64,000 nucleotides of DNA from Prevotella sp. (lineage in GTDB: Bacteria; Bacteroidota; Bacteroidia; Bacteroidales; Bacteroidaceae): the NCBI GenBank assembly GCA_024680755.1, contig JAILBT010000006.1:1-64000 (forward strand), written 5' to 3'. Positions 1 through 9,660 of this stretch are shown here, piece by piece; the stretch's first letter is position 1; every line of letters begins with the position of its first letter. Position numbers and translations under genes: made by a program. A model generated the notes under the pieces. It did not search any database and was not told the origin of the DNA. It worked only from the letters and a program-made list of their open reading frames with translations.

Positions 1-224
1 CAGAAACTCAAAAACTCAGAAACTCAGAAACTCAGAAACTCAGAAACTCAGAAACTCAGAAACTCAAAAACTCAGAAACTCAAAAACTCAGAAACTCAAA
101 AACTCAGAAACTCAAAAACTCAAAAACTCAGAAACTCAAAAACTCAGAAACTCAGAAACTCAGAAACTCAAAAACTCAGAAACTCAAAAACTCAGAAACT
201 CAAAAACTCAGAAACTCAAAAACT
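1..224. repeat. 8-bp tandem repeat array (ca[g/a]aaact)n
   Basis: About 28 uninterrupted copies of an 8-bp unit, cagaaact alternating irregularly with caaaaact, run from the first base of the window to about 224. The array probably starts before the window. There are no unique spacers, so it is not a CRISPR. It is the longest member of a class of 7-9 bp arrays found in several intergenic regions here. Confidence 0.95.
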
Positions 225-300
225 AAAAAAAATGCAACGCTCTCTTCTAAATAAAACTTAATTCTTTATCCCTTCTGGCCTGTAATACGGATTTTATGTC

Positions 301-308
301 TAATTTTG
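301..308 (+). promoter_or_regulatory. Possible -7 element for the MscS gene
   Basis: TAATTTTG matches the Bacteroidetes -7 consensus TAnnTTTG, 128 bp upstream of the ATG at 436. No TTTG -33 element sits 19-21 bp upstream, so support is partial. The rest of the 225-435 gap is AT-rich, with a ctcaattct-like low-complexity tract right before the start codon. Confidence 0.35.
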
Positions 309-435
309 CCGCCCAAATCATACGTCGTCTTTTCACGCGGCTGTGACAAAGCATGGTGGAGCGGACGCGCGTACACAGTCCATCCGATTTTAAACTCTCA
401 ATTCTAAATTCTCAATTCCCAACTCTCAACTTTCA

Positions 436-2547
436 ATGTCCAACGTCAAGAGTCTGCTTCGACTGGCTGCCACAGCCGTCCTGCTCCTAATACCTTTCGT
501 ACAGTCGTGGGCCGTGCTTGAGGGCGACAACCTGGATGCCACCGTAGCCGCCCTGCGCCAGGAGCTGACGCAGCGCCACGAGGAGCTGCGCCTCCAGGCC
601 GACCGCCGCGTGCAGCAGCATAACGCCGTCTATCAGCAGCTGCTGGCCACCGTGCGTAAGGCCAATCAAAACGCCCTGATGCTCTATTCGCAGCAGGACG
701 ACTATATCTTCGACATCTTCTACGCCTGCCGCGAGGCCACGCGCCTCTACTACGATTTCGAGAAGCAGCAGCAGCCCTTCCGCCGACTGATCAGCAACAC
801 CAACACAGAGATAGCCAACTGCGACTCGCTGGTCAACGCCCTGAGCGGCATACCCAACGTGCTGCTAAGCAAGCAGGCACGCGCCGACCGCGACACCTGT
901 CTTGTCAAGGCACGCGGCATCAGGGCCATGCTGACCGACAACAACCGGCTGACCACCAAGTATATCGGCTACTATACCGCCACCGAGCGACAGCTGAGCG
1001 ACATGAACGCATACGCCCAGAAACGCTACGAGGAGATACAGACCAGCATCTTCCGCAATGGCGGCAGAAACTATTTCAGCATACTCTCGCAACTGCCCGA
1101 ACGACTGCAGCAGACCTGGCAGGCAATGCGCAAACACGGACTCGTCTTCATGGAGGGCGGACTGCTGGGGCAGTTCTTCTGGCTGATGCTCGTGGTGGTC
1201 GTCTCGCTGCTGCTCAGGGTGAAGCGCGAGCAGCTGCGCAGCGCACTCTTCATCTACATGCCCCTGCTGACGATGGGACTGGTCGTGATACTGTTTCGCA
1301 TAGTGCTCATACCCAACGAGCTGGTCAACCTTATCTTTCCGCCTATGCTGCTGGCAGCTGCCGTCTGGCAGTGGTGGTACATACAGCGCCACCGCAGCGG
1401 AGTGCCCACGCTCGACACACGCTATGCCTACTGCTCGCTCATCGTGTTCGCCGTGTCGGTGCTGTGCTCGTGGATAGGATACACCCTGTTCAGCGTGCAG
1501 CTCATCATCTGGTGGATGATGCAGCTCTCGTGCACGCTGACCATAACCTGCGCCGCCGACTGGCTGCGTATCTACAGCGAGCGAAAGCACCTCAGCGAAC
1601 GGCCCGTCACACGCACATGGTTCTTCCAGCTCGTGCGCACGGTGCTGCTGCCCATACTGAGCGTCTTCTCCGTATTGTTCAGCATCTGGTGGGCGGCCGA
1701 CGTGTTCAACCTGAGCGCTCTGTGCGTCAAGCTCTTCACCACCGACTTCATCGACATGCAGAACCTGAAGGTGTCGCTCATGAAGCTCTCCGTCGTCACA
1801 TGCAACTGGTTCGTCTTCGCATATATCGTCAGGACCACACTGGCCTTCATGCGGCTGCACTACCAGACCTCCGACCCTACCACCGCCGCCAGCCGCGAGG
1901 TGATGGGCAAGAACGTGGTGCAGGTGCTCGTGTGGGGCGTGTGGGCGCTGACGTCGCTCTCGCTGCTCAACATCAGCGTGGCGTGGCTCATGGCCATCTC
2001 CGGCGGACTGAGCACCGGCATTGGCTTTGCCTCGAAAGACATCATCGAGAATATATACTACGGCGCCACGCTCATGGCCGGACGCATCAAGGTGGGCGAC
2101 TGGATAGAAGTGGATGGCACGATGGGCCGCGTGGCCAGTATCAGCTACACGTCAACCGTCGTGGAGAGTCTCTATGGCGAGGTCATCACTTTCCAGAACG
2201 CACAGCTCTTCGCCAAAAACTACAAGAACCTGACCAAGAACCACGGCTATGTGCTGGCTGCCATACCCTTCGGCGTGGCCTACGGCACCAACCTCAAGCA
2301 GGTGCAGCAGGTGGTGGTCGATGCCGTCACTAAGCTGCGCCACCCTTGGTCTGACCTTGAGAAGCCCGTAAAGATAGTGGTGTCGGGCATGAACGACTCG
2401 AGCGTCGATTTCAAGCTCTACATCTGGAGCGATGCCGTCAAGCGCGTCTATGTCATCAGCGACGTCACGCGCTGCATCTACGACACCCTCTATGCCAACA
2501 ACATCAACATTCCGTTCCCGCAGCGCGACATACATATCATCAAGTGA
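436..2547 (+). CDS. MscS family mechanosensitive ion channel (large form)
   Basis: A 703-aa membrane channel of the small-conductance mechanosensitive family, expected in the inner membrane to release solutes on hypo-osmotic shock. Residues 1-26 look like a signal peptide. Residues 30-235 form a charged, mostly helical periplasmic domain. Several hydrophobic segments follow from about 240. The MscS core is clear from about residue 510: a Gly/Ala-rich pore helix (ISGGLSTGIGFASKD) followed by the beta domain (GDWIEVDGTMGRV, then FQNAQLF). At 703 aa it is far longer than E. coli MscS (286 aa) and resembles multi-TM MscS/YbdG/MscK-like forms. The ATG at 436 gives a sensible export signal. It is convergent with the YqaA-like gene downstream. 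The family call is firm; the exact subfamily is not. Confidence 0.9.
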   Translation: MSNVKSLLRLAATAVLLLIPFVQSWAVLEGDNLDATVAALRQELTQRHEELRLQADRRVQQHNAVYQQLLATVRKANQNALMLYSQQDDYIFDIFYACREATRLYYDFEKQQQPFRRLISNTNTEIANCDSLVNALSGIPNVLLSKQARADRDTCLVKARGIRAMLTDNNRLTTKYIGYYTATERQLSDMNAYAQKRYEEIQTSIFRNGGRNYFSILSQLPERLQQTWQAMRKHGLVFMEGGLLGQFFWLMLVVVVSLLLRVKREQLRSALFIYMPLLTMGLVVILFRIVLIPNELVNLIFPPMLLAAAVWQWWYIQRHRSGVPTLDTRYAYCSLIVFAVSVLCSWIGYTLFSVQLIIWWMMQLSCTLTITCAADWLRIYSERKHLSERPVTRTWFFQLVRTVLLPILSVFSVLFSIWWAADVFNLSALCVKLFTTDFIDMQNLKVSLMKLSVVTCNWFVFAYIVRTTLAFMRLHYQTSDPTTAASREVMGKNVVQVLVWGVWALTSLSLLNISVAWLMAISGGLSTGIGFASKDIIENIYYGATLMAGRIKVGDWIEVDGTMGRVASISYTSTVVESLYGEVITFQNAQLFAKNYKNLTKNHGYVLAAIPFGVAYGTNLKQVQQVVVDAVTKLRHPWSDLEKPVKIVVSGMNDSSVDFKLYIWSDAVKRVYVISDVTRCIYDTLYANNINIPFPQRDIHIIK

Positions 2548-2588
2548 GCCACGGCATCGCGTGCCCTGCCGCCTATAGACATCCATGC

Positions 2589-3041
2589 TTACACAAAGAG
2601 CCCTGCGCCATATACCAGGAGTATATAGCGCAGGGCTTTTCCTATGCTTATGCTGACCAGCGTGATAATCAGGTTGGCGCGCATCAGCCCCAGCGCCACC
2701 GATATGGCCGAGCCCAGCACAGGCAGGAAGGCGAAGAAGCCCATCCATGCTCCGCGCCCCTGCATGAAGCGCAGTGCCTTGTCCATCTGTTCGGGCTTGA
2801 CGTGCAGGTAGCGTTCTATCCACTCCGGACGTCCCATTCGGCCCACGCCGTAGTTGAACATCGACCCGAGAATGTTGCCCACGGTGGCATAGACCATCAG
2901 TTGCCACGCGTCGAGGCCGGCAGCCATCAGTGCCACCATTACGGCCTCGCTGGAGAAGGGGAACACGCTGCCGGCAATGAAAGCTGCCACCAGCATGCCC
3001 ACATATCCCCAGGCTGTCAGGAAGGCGATGAAGGCATCCAC
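2589..3041 (-). CDS. YqaA/DedA-like (VTT domain) membrane protein
   Basis: About 150 aa with several membrane segments, similar to the YqaA branch of the DedA/VTT family. It opens with an AFIAFLTAWGYVGML helix, then SVFPFSSEAVM and a glycine-rich GNILGSMFNYGVGR segment, typical of YqaA. Family members are linked to membrane lipid or proton homeostasis, but the reaction for this branch is not established. The ORF track starts at 3119, but those extra 26 residues are polar, Arg-rich and lie inside the upstream gene; YqaA proteins normally begin at the first helix. I therefore prefer the GTG at 3041, which still overlaps the upstream gene (stop at 3017) by 25 bp, consistent with translational coupling. 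The last codons contain the hairpin that probably terminates the convergent MscS gene. Confidence 0.8.
   Translation of the reverse strand: MDAFIAFLTAWGYVGMLVAAFIAGSVFPFSSEAVMVALMAAGLDAWQLMVYATVGNILGSMFNYGVGRMGRPEWIERYLHVKPEQMDKALRFMQGRGAWMGFFAFLPVLGSAISVALGLMRANLIITLVSISIGKALRYILLVYGAGLFV
2599..2640 (+). terminator. Rho-independent terminator for the MscS gene, inside the convergent CDS
   Basis: The arms agccctgcgc..tatac and gtata..gcgcagggct form a stem of about 17 bp with one mismatch and a 5-nt loop, followed on the plus strand by TTTT. The hairpin starts 51 bp after the MscS stop and lies within the last codons of the minus-strand YqaA-like gene, so it serves as both coding sequence and terminator. 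Confidence 0.75.
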
Positions 3042-3652
3042 AGGCGCGAGGTTATCAGCGAGGCCACGGCCGTCAGGGGCAGCAGTGTTCCGGCATCGTC
3101 GGGCACGGCAGCACACCATAGCAGCAGCAGCCAGGGCAGTAAGGCAAACATCTGGAACACACGACGCACTCTCAGTCGGAAGTACTGACGCTCTCTGCGG
3201 TAGCGCGCCTCACACGAGGCAGCCCATGTCGCAGCCAGAGCCCAGGCCACCATCGTCACTATGTGCCCGTCGGCATATAGCGGCGGCCAGGGCGGCAGCA
3301 GCTCGCCGCTCAGCCATCGGGCGGCTTCACCCAGCCGGTTCTGCAGCAGCAGCCAGGGCAGCAGCAGCCAGGGCGGCGTGAGCAGCCCGAGCAGCGAGGC
3401 CACGAAGCTGCGCGCCGTCAGACTGACCAGCACGGTGGCCATCAGCAGCCACATCCACGGCAGCAGCCACAGCGCGCGGGGCCACAGCATAGCGGCAGCC
3501 GAGACAAGCAGGAATGACCAGAACACGCGTCCCACACGGCTACCGTCGTACGCGGTGGAGAGCAGCAGCGGCAGATGGCATATCAGCAGCGCCGAGGCTG
3601 CCGCCTGTTTTGCCAGCTCCGTCAGTGTGGAAAGCTCGAAGTCTATAGTCAT
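3017..3652 (-). CDS. Hypothetical multi-spanning membrane protein
   Basis: A 211-aa protein that I do not recognise. It has at least five strongly hydrophobic, Leu/Trp/Ala-rich segments separated by short Arg-containing loops (for example EARYRRERQYFRLRVRR near residue 150), so it is an integral inner-membrane protein with probable cytoplasmic basic loops. No catalytic motif is visible. The ATG at 3652 lies 46 bp after the purD stop, and the 3' end overlaps the YqaA-like gene, so purD, this gene and the YqaA-like gene probably form one minus-strand operon. There is no other contextual clue to function. Confidence 0.7.
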   Translation of the reverse strand: MTIDFELSTLTELAKQAAASALLICHLPLLLSTAYDGSRVGRVFWSFLLVSAAAMLWPRALWLLPWMWLLMATVLVSLTARSFVASLLGLLTPPWLLLPWLLLQNRLGEAARWLSGELLPPWPPLYADGHIVTMVAWALAATWAASCEARYRRERQYFRLRVRRVFQMFALLPWLLLLWCAAVPDDAGTLLPLTAVASLITSRLWMPSSPS

Positions 3653-3698
3653 TCAGTTTTCTAACTTTACATTTTCTCGACTCTCAACTCCCAACTCG

Positions 3699-5036
3699 CT
3701 ATAGGTCAGCGCCTATGTCACGGCGGAAGTATCGTCCCTCAAACTGTATCTTCGCGGCCTCGGTGAACGAGCGACGCAGAGCCTCTTCCTTATCTTGTCC
3801 GTAGCTGCTCACGGCAATGACGCGTCCGCCGGCTGTCAGCAGTCGGCCCTCGGCGTCGGTGGTCGTGCCGGCGTGGAACACCACGCTGTCCTCCACCTGC
3901 TCCGTTCCGGTGATGACGAAGCCCTTCTCATAGTGTTGCGGATAGCCACCGCTGACCAGCATGACGCACACGGCGGCCCGCTCGTCTTGTTCCACGCTCC
4001 GCTTGTCCAGGTCGCCGTGGGCCACACCGTCTAACAGCTCCACCAGGTCGCTCTTCAGTCGCAGCATGACGGTCTCTGTCTCGGGGTCGCCCATGCGGCA
4101 GTTGTATTCTATCACCTTCGGCTGCCCCTCGACGTTGATCAGACCGAAGAAGATAAAGCCCTTATACACCAGTCCCTCGGCACGCAGGCCCTCGACGGTG
4201 GGGCGCACTATCTGGTCCTCCACCCGGCGCATCCACTCAGTGGTGGCGAATGGCACGGGCGACACGCTGCCCATGCCTCCGGTGTTCAGTCCGGTGTCGT
4301 GCTCGCCTATGCGCTTATAGTCTTTGGCCTCGGGCAGTATCTTGTAGTGTGTGCCGTCGGTCAGGGCGAACACCGAACATTCCGTTCCGCTCATAAACTC
4401 CTCTATCACCACCCGTGCCGAGGCCTGTCCGAACATTCCGTCCAGCATCTGGCGCAGTTCGCGCTTGGCCTCATCCAGGCTATCGACAATCAGCACGCCC
4501 TTGCCGGCGCAGAGGCCGTCGGCCTTCAGCACGTATGGCGGCTGCAGCGTGTCGAGAAAGTCGAGCCCCTCGCGCAGCGTGTCGGCGGTGAAGGTCTGAT
4601 AGCGTGCCGTGGGTATATGGTGTCGCTGCATGAAGGCTTTGGCAAAGTCTTTCGAGCCCTCCAGCTGTGCTCCGGCTTTCGACGGTCCTATGACGGGGAT
4701 ATGCTCTGTCCGCGGGTCGGCCAGGAAGTCGTCGTAGATGCCCTTGACCAGCGGGTCCTCGGGTCCCACCACGACCATGTCCACCTGCTCGTCGGCACAG
4801 AACTGCTTCAGGGCCTCAAAGTCGTCGGCCCGCAGGGGCACGTTCTCCACGGCGCAGAAGCTGCGGCCGTCGGTCTGCCGCCCGCGGCCTATCATGGCCG
4901 TGCCGGCATTGCCGGGAGCAACAAACAGTTTGCCCACAAGCGGGCTCTGCGCTATCTTCCACGCCAGGGCGTGTTCGCGGCCGCCGCTGCCCAAGAGCAA
5001 CAGACGCTTCTGCCTAATCAGTTCCATTGGGTTCAT
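3699..5036 (-). CDS. purD: Phosphoribosylamine--glycine ligase (GAR synthetase)
   Basis: Second step of de novo purine synthesis: phosphoribosylamine + glycine + ATP to glycinamide ribonucleotide, in the cytoplasm. The N-terminal Rossmann-like motif [15 protein letters not shown] is diagnostic. The ATP-grasp domain is visible as [24 protein letters not shown] and [12 protein letters not shown], the last holding metal and glycine ligands. The ORF track starts at 5168, but codons before 5036 have no family match and that start would lie beyond the predicted promoter. The ATG at 5036 ([11 protein letters not shown]) gives 445 aa, close to the usual 420-430. A well-formed promoter lies at 5115-5145. 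Purine genes are commonly regulated by purine supply, but no riboswitch was seen in the roughly 70-nt leader. Confidence 0.97.
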   Translation of the reverse strand: MNPMELIRQKRLLLLGSGGREHALAWKIAQSPLVGKLFVAPGNAGTAMIGRGRQTDGRSFCAVENVPLRADDFEALKQFCADEQVDMVVVGPEDPLVKGIYDDFLADPRTEHIPVIGPSKAGAQLEGSKDFAKAFMQRHHIPTARYQTFTADTLREGLDFLDTLQPPYVLKADGLCAGKGVLIVDSLDEAKRELRQMLDGMFGQASARVVIEEFMSGTECSVFALTDGTHYKILPEAKDYKRIGEHDTGLNTGGMGSVSPVPFATTEWMRRVEDQIVRPTVEGLRAEGLVYKGFIFFGLINVEGQPKVIEYNCRMGDPETETVMLRLKSDLVELLDGVAHGDLDKRSVEQDERAAVCVMLVSGGYPQHYEKGFVITGTEQVEDSVVFHAGTTTDAEGRLLTAGGRVIAVSSYGQDKEEALRRSFTEAAKIQFEGRYFRRDIGADL

Positions 5037-5114
5037 CACGTATGTTTTTTCTGATATGGGTTTGTATTCGGGCCAGGTCAGTCGGTACATGTCTGTAAGT
5101 TGTTGTTCGGCTGG

Positions 5115-5145
5115 CAAAATTAGTGTTTTTTTTGCAAACGGCAAA
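5115..5145 (-). promoter_or_regulatory. Promoter of purD operon
   Basis: On the minus strand there is a TTTG -33 element (plus-strand caaa, 5142-5145), a 19-bp spacer and the -7 element TAATTTTG (plus-strand caaaatta, 5115-5122). This fits the Bacteroidetes sigma-ABfr consensus exactly and predicts a leader of about 70 nt before the purD ATG at 5036. Confidence 0.8.
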
Positions 5146-5205
5146 GAAAACTGTACGAATAAAACCATACATAAGTGTTAATTGGATATAAACTGAAGCC
5201 TTTTT

Positions 5206-5236
5206 TTTGTCGTTTACTGATTTTTCCGTAATTTTG
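5206..5236 (+). promoter_or_regulatory. Promoter of ilvE-trmB operon
   Basis: TTTG (5206-5209), a 19-bp spacer and TAATTTTG (5229-5236) match the Bacteroidetes consensus. The predicted start site is about 75 nt before the ilvE ATG. It is divergent from the purD promoter, with about 60 bp between the two -33 elements. Confidence 0.8.
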
Positions 5237-5317
5237 CGCGCACAAATGCGGCTAAGACCAGTGGTGACATAGCCCGACGACTACACATTAATATTATATA
5301 TATAACAAAGACTGACC

Positions 5318-6340
5318 ATGAAGAATCTTGACTGGGGAAACCTCTCTTTCGGCTACATGCCCACCGACTACAACGTTCGCTGCTACTACCGCAACGGTCA
5401 GTGGGGCGAGGTGGAAGTGTGTTCCGACGAATACCTGAAGCTGCACATGGCTGCCACGTCGCTCCATTATGGGCAGGAAGCCTTTGAGGGTCTGAAGGCC
5501 TACCGCTGTCCCGACGGCAAGGTGCGTGTGTTCCGCATGGAAGAGAACGCGGCCCGCCTGCAATCGACATGCCGCGGCATACTGATGCCCGAGGTGCCCA
5601 CCGAGCTGTTTTGCGAGATGGTGCGCAAGGTGGTGCGGCTCAACCAGGAGTGGATACCGACCTACGAGAGCGGTGCCACGCTCTATATACGTCCGCTGCT
5701 GATAGGCACCAGCGCCCAGGTGGGCGTTCACCCTGCCAAGGAGTATCTCTTCCTCATCTTCGTCACGCCCGTGGGCCCATACTTCAAGGGCGGCTTCGCC
5801 ACCAATCCCTACGTCATCATACGCGACCACGACCGCTCGGCCCCACTCGGCACGGGCATCTACAAGGTGGGCGGCAACTATGCCGCGTCGCTCCTGGCCA
5901 ACAAGAAAGCGCACGACCTGGGATATGCCTGCGAGTTCTACCTCGATGCCAAGGAGAAGAAATACATCGACGAGTGTGGCGCAGCCAATTTCTTCGGTAT
6001 CAAGGACAACACCTACGTCACGCCCGAATCGACCTCCATCCTGCCCAGCATAACCAACAAGAGCCTTATGCAGGTGGCTGCCGACCTGGGCCTGAAGGTG
6101 GAGCGCCGCCCCATACCCGAGGAAGAGCTCAGCACCTTTGACGAGGCCGGTGCCTGCGGCACGGCCGCCGTCATCTCGCCCATCTCGCGCATCGACGACG
6201 TGGAGACAGGCAAGAGCTACGTCTTCTCCGAGGACGGGCAGCCCGGACCCATCTCGCGCAAGCTCTACGACACCCTGCGCGGCATACAGTATGGCACGGT
6301 GGAAGACCGTCACGGCTGGACCACCGTCGTGATAGACTGA
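5318..6340 (+). CDS. ilvE: Branched-chain amino acid aminotransferase
   Basis: A 340-aa fold-type IV PLP enzyme that transaminates Leu, Ile and Val with 2-oxoglutarate, the last step of branched-chain amino acid synthesis. The family signature LHYGQEAFEGLKAYR is near residue 50. The PLP lysine is K183 in GIYKVGGNYAAS, followed by LDAKEKKYIDECGAANFF. Length and motifs fit the BCAT group with the KVGGNYA-type active site rather than the shorter E. coli IlvE type. The ATG at 5318 is well supported by the family's N-terminus (DWGNLSFGYMPTDYN). It heads a plus-strand set with a small membrane protein and trmB. Confidence 0.96.
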   Translation: MKNLDWGNLSFGYMPTDYNVRCYYRNGQWGEVEVCSDEYLKLHMAATSLHYGQEAFEGLKAYRCPDGKVRVFRMEENAARLQSTCRGILMPEVPTELFCEMVRKVVRLNQEWIPTYESGATLYIRPLLIGTSAQVGVHPAKEYLFLIFVTPVGPYFKGGFATNPYVIIRDHDRSAPLGTGIYKVGGNYAASLLANKKAHDLGYACEFYLDAKEKKYIDECGAANFFGIKDNTYVTPESTSILPSITNKSLMQVAADLGLKVERRPIPEEELSTFDEAGACGTAAVISPISRIDDVETGKSYVFSEDGQPGPISRKLYDTLRGIQYGTVEDRHGWTTVVID

Positions 6341-6359
6341 CAGACAGGCCGCCACGACG

Positions 6360-6572
6360 ATGAACTACGGCGAAAGGGTCTTCTACTACCTGCTGCACGC
6401 GCTGCTTTTCGGCGGGACATGGTTTCTGCTGGACCTGCTCTTCGGCTGGATCTTCGGCGGCGAGCCACAGAGCCTCGGCAGCCGCAGTGCTCAGGCCGCC
6501 ATGTTCGGGCTGCTCATGACGCTCTACTCTATCTGTAGCGACGCATGGCGCGACAGGAAGAAAAGACAATAA
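6360..6572 (+). CDS. Small two-TM hypothetical membrane protein
   Basis: A 70-aa protein not assignable to a known family. Two hydrophobic helices are visible (around residues 8-30 and 43-60), separated by a short polar turn ([13 protein letters not shown]), with a basic tail DRKKRQ. It begins 19 bp after the ilvE stop and ends 17 bp before the trmB start, so co-transcription is likely. Confidence that it is expressed comes from the membrane-protein pattern and the tight spacing, not from recognised homology. Confidence 0.65.
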   Translation: MNYGERVFYYLLHALLFGGTWFLLDLLFGWIFGGEPQSLGSRSAQAAMFGLLMTLYSICSDAWRDRKKRQ

Positions 6573-6589
6573 GAAGAAAAAAGGACACT

Positions 6590-7366
6590 ATGGGCAAAGG
6601 CAAACTGGCAAAATTCGCCGACATGGCAACATACGACAACGTGTTCCAGTACCCCTACTCGGTGGTGGATGATATGCCGTTCGACATGCAGGGTCATTGG
6701 CACGAGCAGTATTTCCACAACCAGAACCCGATAGTGGTGGAGCTGGGCTGCGGCCGCGGCGAATACACAGTGGAGCTGGCTCGGCTCTATCCCGACAGGA
6801 ACTTCATCGGCGTGGACATCAAGGGTGCACGCATGTGGACCGGTGCCACGCAGGCGCTGCGCGACGGGCTGACGAACGTGGCCTTCCTGCGCACCAGCAT
6901 CGAGATTATCGACCGCTTCTTCTCGCCCGGCGAGGTCAGCCAGATATGGCTCACCTTCAGCGACCCGCAGATGAAGAACCCGCGCAAGCGCCTCACCTCC
7001 ACCTTCTTCATGGAAAGGTACCGCAAGATCCTGACCGACGGCGGAACCATACACCTGAAGACCGACTCAAACTTCCTCTACACCTACACGCGACTGATGG
7101 TCGAGCGCAACGCGCTGCCCCTGCTCTGCTCCACAGCCGACCTCTACGGCCCCGAGCCGCCACAGGCGGGACAGCCTGCCCCAGAGCTGCTCAGCATACA
7201 GACATACTACGAACAGATGTGGCGGGGGCGGGGCATCAGCATCAAGTACCTCTCATGGCAACTGCCAGCCGAGGGAGCCTTGGAGGAACCCGACGTGGAG
7301 ATAGAACTGGACAGCTACCGCTCGTACCACCGCGACAAACGCAGCCCGAAAGAGACGGGAAAGTGA
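6590..7366 (+). CDS. trmB: tRNA (guanine-N7-)-methyltransferase
   Basis: SAM-dependent enzyme that methylates G46 in the tRNA variable loop. The SAM-binding motif [16 protein letters not shown] is followed by [12 protein letters not shown], and the family-specific [15 protein letters not shown] provides the catalytic and tRNA-binding region. The ORF track extends to an ATG at 6545, but that start overlaps the preceding gene. The second ATG at 6590 ([12 protein letters not shown]) matches the normal Bacteroidales N-terminus and has an aagg purine stretch a few bases upstream, giving 258 aa. It is co-directional with ilvE. Confidence 0.93.
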   Translation: MGKGKLAKFADMATYDNVFQYPYSVVDDMPFDMQGHWHEQYFHNQNPIVVELGCGRGEYTVELARLYPDRNFIGVDIKGARMWTGATQALRDGLTNVAFLRTSIEIIDRFFSPGEVSQIWLTFSDPQMKNPRKRLTSTFFMERYRKILTDGGTIHLKTDSNFLYTYTRLMVERNALPLLCSTADLYGPEPPQAGQPAPELLSIQTYYEQMWRGRGISIKYLSWQLPAEGALEEPDVEIELDSYRSYHRDKRSPKETGK

Positions 7367-7375
7367 GGGGGAGAT

Positions 7376-7459
7376 GAAAGATTAAAGATTAAAGATGAAA
7401 GATGAAAGATGAAAGATGAAAGATTAAAGATTAAAGATTAAAGATGAAAGATGAAAGAT
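7376..7459. repeat. 7-bp tandem repeat array ([g/t]aaagat)12
   Basis: Twelve uninterrupted copies of gaaagat or taaagat start 10 bp after the trmB stop. A diverged copy (taaaatt) follows. The array occupies most of the 159-bp gap before pfp. No promoter or hairpin was recognised in this gap. Confidence 0.95.
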
Positions 7460-7525
7460 TAAAATTTCGCCATATCGAACAAGACAAAAGACATCACTAA
7501 AACGATAACACACACACAAAAAGCA

Positions 7526-9163
7526 ATGGAGAAAAGTGCACTACAGCAGGCCCGTGCGGCCTACCAGCCCAAGCTTCCGCTCGGCCTTCAGGGCGACGTG
7601 AAGCTGATCGAAGGTGCTCCCACCGAGAGCGTTGACAACCAGGAGGACATCAAGAAGCTGTTCCCCAACACCTACGGCATGCCCCTCGTGGAGTTTGCCA
7701 AGGGCGAACCGCGCCAGCACGCCACGTTCAACGTGGGCGTCATCCTCAGCGGCGGACAGGCCCCCGGCGGCCACAACGTCATCACCGGACTGTTTGACAC
7801 CCTGAAGAAGCTCAACCCCGAGAACCGTCTCTACGGCTTCATCCTCGGCCCCGGCGGACTGGTGGACCACAACTATATGGAGCTGACCAAGACCGTCATC
7901 GACCAGTATCGCAACACCGGCGGCTTCGACATGATAGGCTCCGGCCGCACCAAACTGGAGAAGGTGGAGCAGTTTGAGAAGGGACTGGAGATTATCCGCC
8001 AGCTCGACATCAAGGCCATCGTCATCATCGGCGGCGACGACTCGAACACCAACGCCTGCGTGCTGGCCGAATACTATGCCGCCAAGAAGTATGGCGTGCA
8101 GGTCATCGGCTGCCCCAAGACCATCGACGGCGACCTGAAGAACGACCAGATAGAGACATCGTTCGGCTTCGACACAGCCTGCAAGACCTACTCGGAGCTG
8201 ATAGGCAACATCGAGCGCGACTGCAACTCGGCCCGCAAGTACTGGCACTTCATCAAGGTGATGGGACGCTCGGCCTCGCACATCGCACTGGAGTGTGCCC
8301 TGCAGACCCAGCCCAACGTGTGTCTCGTCTCTGAGGAGGTAGAGAAGAACGAGCTCACGCTCGACGACGTCGTGGAATACATAGCCTCGGCCGTGGCACG
8401 CCGCGCCGAAGACGGCAACAACTTCGGCACCGTCATCATACCCGAGGGACTCATCGAGTTCATACCGGCCATCAAGAAGCTCATTGCCGAGCTGAACGAC
8501 ATACTGGCCACACCCGAGGCACAGGAACTGGCACGCAACGAGCAGATCGACTATGTGAAGCAGCAGCTGACAGACGAGAACCTGGCCGTGTTCAACTCGC
8601 TGCCCACCAACGTGGCACGCCAGCTGGCTCTCGACCGCGACCCCCACGGCAACGTGCAGGTGAGCCTCATCGAGACCGAGAAGCTGCTCTCGTCGATGGT
8701 GGCCACCAAGCTGGAGCGCTGGCGCAAGACGGGCCTCTACAACGGCAAGTTCGCCACACAGCACCACTTCTTCGGCTACGAGGGACGCTGCGCCGCACCG
8801 TCGAACTTCGATGCCGACTACTGCTACGCCCTCGGCGCAAGCGCCGCACAGCTCATCGACAACGGCAAGACGGGCTATATGGCCATAGTCAAGAACACCA
8901 CCGCACCGGCTGCCGAGTGGAAAGCCGGAGGCGTGCCCATCACGATGATGATGAACATGGAGCGCCGCGCCGGACTGATGAAGCCCGTCATACGCAAGGC
9001 CCTGGTAGAGCTCGACGGCAAGCCCTTCAAGACCTTCGCTGCCAACCGCGCCGAATGGGCACGACAGACGGCATACGTCTATCCCGGACCGATACAGTAC
9101 TGGGGGCCCACCGAGGTGTGCGACCAGCCCACGAAGACGCTCGAACTGGAACAGCAGAAATAA
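7526..9163 (+). CDS. pfp: Diphosphate--fructose-6-phosphate 1-phosphotransferase (PPi-PFK)
   Basis: Cytoplasmic glycolytic/gluconeogenic enzyme that phosphorylates fructose 6-phosphate reversibly with pyrophosphate instead of ATP. The 545-aa length fits the long clade II PPi-PFK group. The phosphate-binding start is [26 protein letters not shown] carries the Asp that typifies PPi-dependent enzymes, where ATP-PFKs have GGDGS. The catalytic motif is [11 protein letters not shown]. The ATG at 7526 follows an A/C-rich leader (acacacacaaaaagca), the usual Bacteroidales style. It may be read from the trmB transcript or an unrecognised promoter. The DUF4332-like gene follows at 37 bp. Confidence 0.95.
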   Translation: MEKSALQQARAAYQPKLPLGLQGDVKLIEGAPTESVDNQEDIKKLFPNTYGMPLVEFAKGEPRQHATFNVGVILSGGQAPGGHNVITGLFDTLKKLNPENRLYGFILGPGGLVDHNYMELTKTVIDQYRNTGGFDMIGSGRTKLEKVEQFEKGLEIIRQLDIKAIVIIGGDDSNTNACVLAEYYAAKKYGVQVIGCPKTIDGDLKNDQIETSFGFDTACKTYSELIGNIERDCNSARKYWHFIKVMGRSASHIALECALQTQPNVCLVSEEVEKNELTLDDVVEYIASAVARRAEDGNNFGTVIIPEGLIEFIPAIKKLIAELNDILATPEAQELARNEQIDYVKQQLTDENLAVFNSLPTNVARQLALDRDPHGNVQVSLIETEKLLSSMVATKLERWRKTGLYNGKFATQHHFFGYEGRCAAPSNFDADYCYALGASAAQLIDNGKTGYMAIVKNTTAPAAEWKAGGVPITMMMNMERRAGLMKPVIRKALVELDGKPFKTFAANRAEWARQTAYVYPGPIQYWGPTEVCDQPTKTLELEQQK

Positions 9164-9200
9164 CACACCATCACCTTTTCTTTTTTTAACCTTAACGACT

Positions 9201-9608
9201 ATGACTTACAAAGTGATTGACATCGAGGGCGTAGGCGAGGTCTATGCCCAGAAGCTTGAGACCATCGGCATCATCAAGGCGTCTGACCTGCTCGACACCT
9301 GCGCCACACCCAAGGGCCGCAAGGACCTGGCCGAGCATACGGGCATCAGCGACAAGCTCATCCTGCGCTGGACCAACCACGCCGACCTGTTCCGCGTGGC
9401 CGGCGTCGGACCGCAGTTTGCCGAGCTGCTCGAGGCCGCCGGCGTCGATACCGTCAAAGAGTTCCGCCACCGCGTGGCCGAGAACCTGGTGCCTAAGATG
9501 GAGGAGGCCAACGAGCAGCGCAAGCTCGTGCGCCGCGTGCCGTCGGTCAAGGAGGTGCAGAAGATGATCGACCAGGCCAAGGAGCTGGAACCCAAGGTGA
9601 GCTACTGA
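9201..9608 (+). CDS. DUF4332-like helix-hairpin-helix protein
   Basis: A 135-aa soluble protein with two helix-hairpin-helix-like segments, IEGVGEVYAQKLETIGI (residues 8-24) and VAGVGPQFAELLEAAGV (residues about 66-82). These resemble the DUF4332 family, whose HhH pairs suggest nucleic-acid or protein binding. No catalytic residues are evident and the function is unknown. The C-terminus is helical and charged. It starts 37 bp after pfp and is followed by a strong terminator, so it is probably the last gene of the pfp transcript. Confidence 0.8.
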   Translation: MTYKVIDIEGVGEVYAQKLETIGIIKASDLLDTCATPKGRKDLAEHTGISDKLILRWTNHADLFRVAGVGPQFAELLEAAGVDTVKEFRHRVAENLVPKMEEANEQRKLVRRVPSVKEVQKMIDQAKELEPKVSY

Positions 9609-9660
9609 CCCGCGCGGCACCTGCACACCATCAGCTCAAGCATACTAATCGACAACCGCC

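Noticed and set aside
1-224. CRISPR-like array
   Set aside because: The unit is 8 bp without unique spacers; a simple tandem repeat.
3042-3119. ATG start at 3119 for the YqaA-like gene
   Set aside because: The added 26 residues are polar and Arg-rich and overlap the upstream gene in another frame; YqaA proteins begin at the first membrane helix.
5037-5168. N-terminal extension of purD in the ORF track
   Set aside because: It reaches past the predicted promoter and has no family similarity.
6545-6589. Upstream ATG for trmB
   Set aside because: It overlaps the preceding small gene and adds residues absent from family N-termini; the ATG at 6590 fits better.
7541-9166. 541-aa minus-strand ORF opposite pfp
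   Set aside because: A full-length shadow of a clearly conserved enzyme gene; the composition is the reverse-complement bias of high-GC codons.
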